Source of the DNA: Bacteroidota bacterium
GTDB lineage: Bacteria; Bacteroidota; Bacteroidia; UBA8524
Assembly (NCBI GenBank): GCA_003531115.1
Contig: DQHT01000047.1
Coordinates: 1-13,402 of the forward strand
Direction of reading: 5' to 3'
DNA length: 13,402 bases
Part shown: positions 1 to 8,400 of the stretch, piece by piece
Layout of the letters: the number at the start of each line of letters is the position of its first letter
How positions within the stretch are numbered: position 1 is the first letter of the stretch
Position numbers and translations under genes: made by a program
The notes under the pieces: generated by a model
What the model saw: only the letters and a program-made list of their open reading frames with translations
The model's database searches: none
What the model was told of the DNA's origin: nothing

Positions 1-350
1 AAGTTTGCAAAGGTTCCGCTCAATCCGGCTGTTAGCACGTAAAATACCATGATAGTACCGTGCATGGTGATCAGGGCCAGGTAAAAGTTCGGGTCAAGTT
101 TGCCATCGGGTGCCCATTTACCCAGGAAGGTGGTAAGGAATCCGAATGATTCATCGGGCCATGCCAGTTGCAATCTGAACAGGAGCGACATGATCATACC
201 GATCACGGCCATTATGATCCCGGTTATAAGAAACTGCTTGGAAATCATCTTGTGGTCCATGCTGAAGATGTACTTGCTGATGAAGCTCTCCTCGTGATGG
301 TGGCCATGGGCCTCGTGATGATCTACTGCGCTATGTGTTGCGTTTGCCAT
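1..350 (-). CDS. ctaD: Cytochrome c oxidase subunit I, N-terminal 116 residues (partial)
   Basis: This is the catalytic heme-copper subunit of an aa3-type terminal oxidase, which reduces oxygen at the inner membrane and pumps protons. Only the N-terminus is present because the gene runs off the left edge. The start is the ATG at 348-350, 35 bases after the ctaC stop, so the two are very probably co-transcribed. Visible features are a His-rich cytoplasmic leader (HHEAHGHHH, about residues 11-19), the FSMDHKMISKQF motif before the first membrane helix, a hydrophobic helix around residues 37-53, and TMHGTIMVFYVLTAG around residues 95-109. The His in MHGT corresponds to a low-spin heme a ligand in this family. 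The His-rich leader is, from memory, common in Bacteroidota homologues. The copper and heme a3 ligands lie beyond the window, so an intact active site cannot be confirmed. Confidence 0.95.
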   Translation of the reverse strand, partial: MANATHSAVDHHEAHGHHHEESFISKYIFSMDHKMISKQFLITGIIMAVIGMIMSLLFRLQLAWPDESFGFLTTFLGKWAPDGKLDPNFYLALITMHGTIMVFYVLTAGLSGTFAN

Positions 351-385
351 TCTTAAAAGGTGTATATGCGTTTAAAAATCGTTAA

Positions 386-2005
386 TTAGTTTAGGGCTGT
401 TTTTACAGGCTCGCTTGCGTTGTAGCGGGGTTTCTGAGCCTTGAGCCATTTTTTGTAATCTTCCGGTGAGTCAACCACGACTTTGATCTTCATGTTGAAA
501 TGTGCAGCACCACAGATCTTTGCACAGAAAAGGTAATAATCAAACTTAGGATCATTCTTTTCAGTGCGGATTTCGTTGGTGGTTTTGGTAGGCTCAAACC
601 AGAATTGAGTTGGCAGGCCTGGCACGCAGTTCATCTGAACACGGAAATAAGGCAGATAAGCACTATGGATCACGTCGCGGGCACGGAAGCGCATAAGCAC
701 GGGCTCGTTAACGGGTATATGGATCTCAGTAGGAATGATATCATCCTGTGCAGCTCCGTCAAATAAACGCTCATTGTTTTTCAACGCTTTGAGACGGTTT
801 ACGTGACCCTGAGCACGTTTGAGCTTTACCTTATTGTCTGCGATGGCTTTTGCCTCTTCTTCGGTAGGATCGTCATTTTGACCGAGGAATTCACTTTCAG
901 TTTCAAGATCCTCCAATGTTTTTGCAGCCTCGATCATGATGGCGTCGTACTCAGAAGGGATGGCGATACCCAGGTCATTGGTTCCGGAGATCAGGTTAAA
1001 GTTGGATTGCCCCAATTTATTATCCGCTCCCGGGTAGCGAACCTTCCAGCCGAACTGGTAAGCAAATACTTCAATTTCGTGGGCGTTTGCAGGTGCTTTG
1101 GTTGTGATATTCGACCATACATTAAAGCCGTTCAATACCAAAATGGTCAGTGCAATAGCCGGAATAACGGTCCAGATAACCTCCAGACGGTTGTTATGGG
1201 CGTAAAACACAGCCTTTGTTCCTTCTTTGTATTGGTATTTATACGAAAACCAGAATAAAGCGATCTGGGTAACAACAAAAACAAATCCGGTGATATACAA
1301 GGTGATATCGAACATATTGTCGATAAACACGCCATGTTTAGAGGCATTAGGAATGTCGGCCAAGGGACCATGTGCCCAGAATTCCCAGAAAAAACCAATC
1401 ATACCCAAAACCAGGAATACGATCATCAGTTGGGCGTTGGTTTTGTTCGGATTGAAGAATTTTTTGCCGGTATATTCTGAAATGAGTTTAAGAATATTAA
1501 ACAACTGAACGATCAGGATGAACAAGGCCAGCATGATCACCACGATCATCCAGGTGGATGTTCCGCTTTCCTGTGCTGGTGCTGTGCCTGCTACGCCACC
1601 TGCTTCTGTAACTCCACCTTCAACAGGGGCAGCTGCTTTTTCTCCGCCCGTGGCGATATAAGCAAGAATGTCTTTGATCTCCTCATCGCCTAGTTGTTCG
1701 AAAGGGGTCATTATGCCTTTATTATTCTCTTCGAATAACTTGACAGCGATCGGATCCCCTGCTTTGATCATGGCTTGCGAGTTGCGTATCCACTTAATAA
1801 GCCAGGCTTCTTCTCTTTTTTCGCCTATTCCCGCCAATGCCGGACCAACCAACTTTTTGTCGATCGCATGGCAGGAGGTACAATTGGCTTCAAAGAGGTC
1901 CTTTCCTTTAGCGGCATCGGCTGCCCAGCTTTGGACGAAGGTTACAAGGATCAGTGCGCTTAGCATCATGATCCGGGTAAAGTTCTTTCCTGATTGAATG
2001 TTCAT
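386..2005 (-). CDS. ctaC: Cytochrome c oxidase subunit II with N-terminal cytochrome c domain
   Basis: This is the electron-entry subunit of the oxidase, taking electrons to the CuA centre. In order (numbering from the ATG at 2003-2005) it has a signal peptide (about 1-29), a mono-heme cytochrome c domain (about 31-121; CTSCH at 42-46, distal Met99 in GIMTPFEQL), a flexible Ala/Gly/Pro linker, four membrane segments (about 152-172, 192-209, 232-252, 275-293), and a periplasmic cupredoxin domain. CuA ligands read H447 (DVIHSAY), C494, C498, H502 and M505; the usual Glu of CSEIC is Lys (CAKIC), as I recall for Bacteroidota, and it binds only through its carbonyl. Positive loops put both heme domain and CuA in the periplasm. 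A charged helical insertion of about 65 residues lies at 350-415. An in-frame ATG at 2035 is possible but would give an unusually long signal n-region. It is followed by ctaD. Confidence 0.93.
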   Translation of the reverse strand: MNIQSGKNFTRIMMLSALILVTFVQSWAADAAKGKDLFEANCTSCHAIDKKLVGPALAGIGEKREEAWLIKWIRNSQAMIKAGDPIAVKLFEENNKGIMTPFEQLGDEEIKDILAYIATGGEKAAAPVEGGVTEAGGVAGTAPAQESGTSTWMIVVIMLALFILIVQLFNILKLISEYTGKKFFNPNKTNAQLMIVFLVLGMIGFFWEFWAHGPLADIPNASKHGVFIDNMFDITLYITGFVFVVTQIALFWFSYKYQYKEGTKAVFYAHNNRLEVIWTVIPAIALTILVLNGFNVWSNITTKAPANAHEIEVFAYQFGWKVRYPGADNKLGQSNFNLISGTNDLGIAIPSEYDAIMIEAAKTLEDLETESEFLGQNDDPTEEEAKAIADNKVKLKRAQGHVNRLKALKNNERLFDGAAQDDIIPTEIHIPVNEPVLMRFRARDVIHSAYLPYFRVQMNCVPGLPTQFWFEPTKTTNEIRTEKNDPKFDYYLFCAKICGAAHFNMKIKVVVDSPEDYKKWLKAQKPRYNASEPVKTALN

Positions 2006-2111
2006 CTGTTTGGAAAAATCTGTTTTTAGGTGCATTAATTTTATTCTGTGCTTAATCTCTAAAAAGCTTACAAGCGTTAGTCTGCAAGGCTTAGCGAGTT
2101 TTAACCCCGCG

Positions 2112-2119
2112 CAAATTTA
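2112..2119 (-). promoter_or_regulatory. Bacteroidota -7 box TAAATTTG upstream of ctaC
   Basis: On the minus strand this reads TAAATTTG, an exact match to the Bacteroidota -7 consensus TAnnTTTG. The expected transcription start is near 2105, giving a leader of about 100 bases to the ATG at 2005. The -33 region is only a T tract (about 2136-2141) rather than a clear TTG, so the match is one-sided. It lies in the 187-base gap between the TPR gene and ctaC, which suggests the oxidase genes have their own promoter. Confidence 0.5.
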
Positions 2120-2192
2120 GCGGAATTTTTAAATTAAAAAACTTGAAGGCAGGCATTTGCTTATTTAGTATGATTCTAAACAAGTACGGGGA

Positions 2193-5100
2193 TTATTTTC
2201 CAATCGCTTCTATATCATCTGCCTTTTGGAGCAGGCGTTTGCTCTCTTCAATGATGCCGTCGTCCTGGATGGTATAATTATCCACAATGCTGTTGAGGAT
2301 GGCCCGGGCATTAAAAAAGTCGCGCTGATCGAGGTAGCTTTCGGCCAATAGGTTGTACGCTTTAGCTACCCAGTATACCTGATTGGCATATTTTTCATCC
2401 AATGCGTACACCTGCTCCTGGGTCTTTTTAAAATCACTCTTTTTATAAGCGATATAGCAGAGATAGAACTTGGCTTCCGCACCTTTGGCATTTTTATTCT
2501 CCTTGTCTTTATCGACCTTTTCGAAATAAGGGCGGGCTTCATCCCATTTCTGTTCGGCGATCAATACGCGTCCCATAATGAGGTTGGCATCGCGGTATTC
2601 CGTTTTTTGGGCTTTATCGTTGTTCAATACCCTTTGTGCGTACGTACGGGCATCGTTCATGCGGTCGAGGGCTAGGTAGCTGTACATCAGATTCACCTGG
2701 GCATACAGGATATTGTCCTTTTGCGAAGCGGCATTTTCCAACTCAAGGAGGTAAGGAATGGCCGCGGCTTGTTTTTTCATCCATAAATAAATGGCGGAAG
2801 TACGACGCAGGGACCTCTCATAAAATTCAGGGTATTTTTTCTGTACGGTATACTCATAACCTGGCAAGGCATCGGCATAACGGTCTTTTGAATAGAGGCA
2901 TTCGGCATGGTAAAACTCAGCCCGGGTGCGGAAATACCCATTCGGAAAGCGGCTCAGGTAATCGGAAAAGGCTACGATGGCCTTGTCGCAGTTTTGACTG
3001 GTATAATGGCGGAAAGCGGAATTGAACAGGGTCGTGTCTTCATAAGAGGCGGTGACATTGATCTTAGCCACCTCCTGTAGCCAGATGATGAGCTCAGCAC
3101 CCCGTCCTTCTTCGGTCATGATGGTTTTAACCCCTTCAATGGCTTCATCGGTCTGGCTGTCTTTGGGGAATTTTCTTACCACATAATCATAATCTTCAAA
3201 TGCCTCCTTATTCATTTTGAGGTTATAATAAACAAGGCCTCGGTTCAGGTAAGAGGATTTCGCATAGATCCCGTTCGGGTAATCGCCCAGTAAAAAGGAG
3301 AATCCCCGCAAGGCGTCCTGGTAATTTTGTCTTTGCAGGTCAACCAGAGCGATCTGATAAAGCGCATCGTCCACATATTCTGAATTGGGGTATAAAGAAG
3401 GAATACGTTTCATGGTCACGCTTTTTTCTGCGGGTTTGCCCTGGTTTCCGTAAATCATGCCGGTCTGGTACCAGGCATAATCGCTGTTCGCGCCTTCTTT
3501 GCTGGTTACGTATCCATAGGCCTGCAAAGCTCCGTTGTAATTTTTGGAGATATAATAACAATCACCCAGACGCGTCATTCCATCGATATACTTGGCCTTC
3601 TTCTCGCCGGAATAGGTTTCTTTGTCGGTATAGCTTTTAAATTGGATGGATGCTTTTCCATATTCCTTTTTATCGAAATAGGCATAACCCAGGTTATACA
3701 AACCGTCGAGGTATACGGGCGTTTGCTGCGATTGTGCGTTCGAACAAAAACGCTCCCAGCTTTTTTGGGCCAGATCGATCTTCCCGTCTTTGTACTGAAT
3801 TTCTCCCATCCAAAAATCGACCTGGGCATCGATGCGGGTGTCGATCGGGTATAAACGGGCTTTTTCCAGGTAGGTCATAGCCGCAGCCGGGTCCTGACGT
3901 AGCAACTCATTGGCATAAAAATAACAGATCTGCTGGTAGGTGCGTTTGATCTTGTCGTTTTTATTTTTGATGCTCTCCAGAACCGGAATGGCATCTGAAT
4001 ATTTTTTTGCGCTCAGCAAAGCTTCTCCCAGATACCCTTTGGCCTCATCGGCATAAACAGAATTGGGATAGGTATCCACGAATTTTTTCAATACCGCCAC
4101 GGCCTCGTTCTGAAAAGGCGGCTCCATGGTGAGCTTGGCGTAGTTAAAATAGGCCAGCTCCTGTATGCCTTTATCGGTTTCTAAACGGGAGGCTTCAAAA
4201 AAGGCGTTGCGGGCATTGGTTTTTTTGCCGAGATGGATAAAACAATCGGCCGCATACATCAGCGCGCTTTGTTTCAGCGGCTCTTTGTCGGAACTGATGC
4301 CGGTAAAGTGCACATAGGCACTTTCATAACTGGCCAATTTGTAATAGGCCATTCCGAGCATGTATTTGTCTTCGGCACTGAGTTCCCGGGTACCTCTTCC
4401 TTTTTCAAAATTATTGATGGCTTCCTGGAATTTACCGAGCTGATAAAAAGCTTTTCCTCTTTCCCAAAAAATGTCGGCTGCATAGGTGTTTGCGCCGAGG
4501 GTGTCCGAAAAACTGATCAGGTCTTCATAGCGTTGCAGGCGGTAATACGCCAGTGCCGAATATTTCATGGCCAGATCGCTGTACACTTTCGAGGAATACA
4601 GGTTTTTAAAATGCATCAGCGCGGCTTCGTCGTTGTTTTCAGCCAGGTCCATATACCCCATATAATACTGGGTAGGGTAGTAATATTTGTCTTTGTTGGC
4701 AGCGATACGCTTAAACTGTTCCCGGGCTTCTTTGTATTTTTCTTTGGTGAAAAGGCCATATCCATAGATAAAAGAATAGGTCTTCAGGTCATCCGGGGTA
4801 AGGTTCGAAGGATTGGTTTCCTCCAGGTATTGCAGGCTTTTCCCGATGTTTCCGCGGTTATAATAACTTTTCCCCAAAATAAAGCGGGCATAGTTGGCCT
4901 TTGGATGATCGGGATGTTCCTCAAGCAGGTTAAGTATCTGTTGTTCCGCATCCTGGTGCCCGAGTTCATTGTGACAAAAAGCGATATAAAAACGGGCATT
5001 GATGCGCATCTGGAATTCTTCTCCCTTTTCCAGATAGGCCTCAAATTCAGTGATCGCCGCTGCGAACTTTTCCTTGTCATACAGCTCCAACCCATTGTTA

Positions 5101-5201
5101 TACCGGGAAACCGGATCGGTATAGATCAGTGTTTCCTGAGCATAAAGCCCTATGCTTACCGTAACAAACAGCAGGGAGAGGATATGGCGCAGTTTTGACA
5201 T
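2193..5201 (-). CDS. Large exported TPR-repeat protein, function unknown
   Basis: The product is about 1002 residues and almost entirely tetratricopeptide-type helical repeats, a protein-interaction scaffold. The chosen ATG at 5199-5201 gives a clean signal peptide (residues 1-22, MSKLRHILSLLFVTVSIGLYAQ with cleavage after AQ); the open frame extends 21 codons upstream, but that would bury the signal sequence. Repeats are recognisable from A-x-x-x-F/Y patterns such as YNNGLELYDKEKFAAAI, FWERGKAFYQLGKFQEAI, YNLGYAYFDKKEYGKAS and FYHAECLYSKDRYADAL. I see no enzymatic motif, lipobox or membrane anchor, so it is probably periplasmic or associated with the outer membrane. Similar large TPR proteins are widespread in Bacteroidota; some repeats resemble BamD/YbgF-type TPRs, but that does not establish a role. 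It sits alone: the upstream operon has a terminator and ctaC has its own promoter box. A near-consensus TACCTTTC at 5219-5226 may be its -7 box. Confidence 0.85.
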   Translation of the reverse strand: MSKLRHILSLLFVTVSIGLYAQETLIYTDPVSRYNNGLELYDKEKFAAAITEFEAYLEKGEEFQMRINARFYIAFCHNELGHQDAEQQILNLLEEHPDHPKANYARFILGKSYYNRGNIGKSLQYLEETNPSNLTPDDLKTYSFIYGYGLFTKEKYKEAREQFKRIAANKDKYYYPTQYYMGYMDLAENNDEAALMHFKNLYSSKVYSDLAMKYSALAYYRLQRYEDLISFSDTLGANTYAADIFWERGKAFYQLGKFQEAINNFEKGRGTRELSAEDKYMLGMAYYKLASYESAYVHFTGISSDKEPLKQSALMYAADCFIHLGKKTNARNAFFEASRLETDKGIQELAYFNYAKLTMEPPFQNEAVAVLKKFVDTYPNSVYADEAKGYLGEALLSAKKYSDAIPVLESIKNKNDKIKRTYQQICYFYANELLRQDPAAAMTYLEKARLYPIDTRIDAQVDFWMGEIQYKDGKIDLAQKSWERFCSNAQSQQTPVYLDGLYNLGYAYFDKKEYGKASIQFKSYTDKETYSGEKKAKYIDGMTRLGDCYYISKNYNGALQAYGYVTSKEGANSDYAWYQTGMIYGNQGKPAEKSVTMKRIPSLYPNSEYVDDALYQIALVDLQRQNYQDALRGFSFLLGDYPNGIYAKSSYLNRGLVYYNLKMNKEAFEDYDYVVRKFPKDSQTDEAIEGVKTIMTEEGRGAELIIWLQEVAKINVTASYEDTTLFNSAFRHYTSQNCDKAIVAFSDYLSRFPNGYFRTRAEFYHAECLYSKDRYADALPGYEYTVQKKYPEFYERSLRRTSAIYLWMKKQAAAIPYLLELENAASQKDNILYAQVNLMYSYLALDRMNDARTYAQRVLNNDKAQKTEYRDANLIMGRVLIAEQKWDEARPYFEKVDKDKENKNAKGAEAKFYLCYIAYKKSDFKKTQEQVYALDEKYANQVYWVAKAYNLLAESYLDQRDFFNARAILNSIVDNYTIQDDGIIEESKRLLQKADDIEAIGK

Positions 5202-5285
5202 GACGATTAAAATTTCCCGAAAGGTATCTCTCCTTATTAACGTGGGAAGCTTTGTTTTTTGCACAGGTGTGGAAAGGTAGAAAAT

Positions 5286-5369
5286 GTTGGACTGTGGGAT
5301 CGTGGGATTGTAGAATTGTGTTGTCGCTCAATTAAACGGTCCAACAGTCCAACGGTCCAACAGTCCAAC
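5286..5369. repeat. Two facing arrays of an 8-base repeat (GTTGGACT-like)
   Basis: The right arm (5338-5369) is four exact-period 8-mers, GGTCCAAC, AGTCCAAC, GGTCCAAC, AGTCCAAC, i.e. a 16-base unit repeated twice without a mismatch. The left arm (5286-5325) has the same 8-base period on the opposite strand but is degenerate: GTTGGACT, GTGGGATC, GTGGGATT, GTAGAATT, GTGTTGTC. GTTGGACTGT at 5286-5295 is the exact complement of ACAGTCCAAC at 5344-5353 and at 5360-5369, so a 10-base-pair stem can form in two registers. It lies between the TPR gene's upstream region and the efflux operon's terminator. Confidence 0.85.
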
Positions 5370-5374
5370 TGATC

Positions 5375-5411
5375 AAAAACGAAATCCCGGCCTCCTTACG
5401 AAAACCGGGAT
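5375..5411 (-). terminator. Rho-independent terminator of the efflux operon
   Basis: Reading the minus strand past the RND stop codon, ATCCCGG (5411-5405) and CCGGGAT (5390-5384) form a 7-base-pair GC-rich stem with a 14-base loop. It is followed by a T-rich stretch, TTTCGTTTTT. It lies 24 bases after the pump gene's stop and separates the efflux operon from the TPR gene. Confidence 0.8.
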
Positions 5412-5434
5412 CCATTTAAACCGAAGAAAAGAAA

Positions 5435-8400
5435 TTAGTCTTTCGCCAACACATCAACAGGCTCTTCCTGTTCGATCAGTGCATTGCTCTTGGCTACACT
5501 TGACCTTCCGAACAAGCGTCCTACGAACAATTCAAACTTGTCTGTTAAATAATACATAGCCGGTACAACCACCAAAGTCAGGAAGGTCGCGAAGGTCAAT
5601 CCGAAGATCACCGTCCAGCTCATCGGTCCCCAGAACGCTGCTGAATCTCCTCCAACATAATACTGGGCATCATAACGCGACAACAGCGTGAAGAAGTTGA
5701 TGTTCATACCTATGGCCAATGGGATAAGTCCCAAAACGGTAGTGATCGCAGTCAGCAACACCGGGCGAAGGCGTGTTTTTCCGGCTTCGATGATCGAGGC
5801 GCGGATCTCCGCCTCAGGAAGTCGGCCTCCTTCAGGGATTCCCAGCTCAGCACGTTTTCTTGACCGCAATAAATTGGTATAGTCGATCAATACAATGGCA
5901 TTGTTTACGACCACCCCGGCCAGGGATATAATTCCAATTCCCATCATCAGGATCACAAATTCCATCTCAAAAATGGCCAGTCCAAGGAACACACCGGTAG
6001 TACTCAACAATACCGAGAACATGATAATAACCGGCTGCATCACGGAGTTAAACTGGGCAACAATGATGAGGAAGATGAGCATAAAGGCGATTCCAAAGGC
6101 CTGTCCGAGAAAGGCGCTGGAAGCATCCTGTTCTTCCTGCTCACCGGTAAACTTCAGGGTATAGCCTTCGGGGAGCTTATAATCGTGGAGCAGCTCTTTG
6201 AACTTACCAACGATCTCATTCGCATTATATCCTGTTTTTACCTCGGAGAAAATGGTGATCACCTTATCGGCATCTTTCCGCTTCACCGATCCATAGGTCG
6301 ATCCATATTCCACACTGGCTACCGAAGAGATCGGAACCTGGGCGAGTTGTCCGGTCGGATTCCTGAAGGTGATCTTCTGGTTCATCAGCGAGGTGATATC
6401 ATACCTTTCCTCCTTTTTCAGGCGGATAAATATTTTATAATCATCTTCTCCCTGTTTGAACTTGGAAACTTCTTTTCCAAACAAAGCTGTTCTGAGGGTG
6501 CTGGCGATCTGCATGGTTGAAACCCCATACCTTCTCGATGCATCGCGGTCGATATTGATCACCAATTCCGGTTTCCCTGTCTCCAGGTCGGTTTTGAGTT
6601 TATCGACACCGGGATAATTGGCATCGACCATGGTGTTTTTGATATGTTCGGTGAGATTGATAAGGGTATCCAACTCAGGTCCGCTGATCTCCACACTGAT
6701 CGGTTTCCCGACAGGAGGTCCCTCGGAGTTTTTCTGAACCACAATATTGGCTTCGGGCATGTCTGCCACCGCTTCCGAGATCAACTCCATCATACGGCGC
6801 GTTGATGTGTCGGAAATAAATGACCTTTTAGCCGTTTCAACAAATGACACGGTTATGCGCGCCTTATGTGGCGAGCTTCCCTGTGATGGGCCTTCCGAAG
6901 GGTCAGCGGTTCCCTCACCAACAGAGGCTACCATGGCCTCAACAATATTTTTGTTCGACTGTAATTTATTCCAGATACTGTCTTCTACCACCTTGGTAAA
7001 GGCATTGGTGCGTTCAATATCGGTGCCCAGGGGCATTTCGATGAATACGTTCACATATTGCGGATCGTTTTCCGGGAAAAACAGCATTTTCGGACTGCTT
7101 CCAAAATAGACCATCATGGAAGCAACCATCAAGGCCAGCATGCCAAGGAAAACAAATAGGGGACGTTTTCCTGTAACCACCCAACCTACTGTTTTTGCAT
7201 AGGCATTTTCCAGTTTTGGCAGAAAATTTTCCTGAAAACGGATGGATGCCGGCTGCAGCCAATAACGGAAAGCGATACGAATAACGCCAACGATGATCAT
7301 CAGGTTACCGAGTGTTTTGTTGTCGTTGGCGAATACGAGCACCAAACCAATGCTCAACAAACCAAGGCTGATCCTCCAGAATTGTTTGGCACTGCTGCGT
7401 TGGCTCTTGTCTTCAATTTGCATAAAATTCGATGTAAGCACAGGGTTGATAACCAGCGCCACAAAAAGAGAAGAAGAGAGGGTAATGATCAGCGTGATCG
7501 GAAGGTATTTCATAAACTCCCCGACCATCGATTTCCAAAACAGCAGAGGGAAGAACGCCGCCAAAGTGGTCATGGTAGAGGCAATGATCGGTACTGCTAC
7601 CTCGCCAACACCAAATTTCGAAGCGTCTTTTCGCGACATCCCACTGCTATAGAGGCGATAGATATTTTCGACCACCACGATCCCGTTATCCACCAACATT
7701 CCCAATGCCAGGATCAGGGAGAACAGTACCATCATGTTCATGGTCGTTCCAAAGGCATTCAAAATACCAATACCCATCAGCATGGAAAGCGGAATGGCGA
7801 TTCCTACGAACATGGAGTTACGACCGCCCATAAAAAAGAGCAGAACCAATACTACCAGGATTACCCCGGAGATGATGGAGTTTTCCAGGTTACCCACCAT
7901 GTCGATCGTGTTTTTCGACTGGTCATTGGTGATCACCACCTTCATTTCTTTGGGAAGGCGTTCTTTTTTGGCTTTTTCAATAAAACTTTTGATACTTACC
8001 GAAGCATTGATCAGGTTTTCGCCGCTCTTTTTCTTTACGTCAAGGAAAACCACGGGCTTCTTGTCCAATCGGGCAAAAGAGGTAGCCTCAACCGGACCAA
8101 AACTTACGGTAGCGATATCACGCAGATAAACAATTTCCTGGTTTTCATCCCGTACTATAATGTTTTCAATTTCCGAATAGTCTTTGAACTCCCCGCTGAT
8201 GCGCAAGCTGCGTCGGTCCTGGCGATCGCCGCTGATGCTCAGGATATCGCCTCCCGACATGCTCACATTTTCATTACGTATAGCCCCTTCGATATCGCCA
8301 AAGCTAATTTTTGAAGCCTCCATACGGTAGCGGTCGATGGTAATTTCCACTTCTTTCTCCAACAGTCCGCGGATGTCAACTTCCGATACTTCGGGGAATT

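Noticed and set aside
2160..2185. TTTAG/CTAAA stem after the TPR gene as a terminator
   Set aside because: It is only five base pairs, AT-rich, and lacks a following T run.
4233..5198. 321-codon open frame on the plus strand
   Set aside because: It lies antisense within the TPR gene, whose frame has a signal peptide and clear repeats. The translation is Phe/Ile-rich with no domain, as expected of a shadow frame.
7382..8314. 310-codon open frame on the plus strand
   Set aside because: It is antisense to the RND pump, which is unmistakable through this stretch. Its His/Gln/Asp-rich translation is a shadow pattern.
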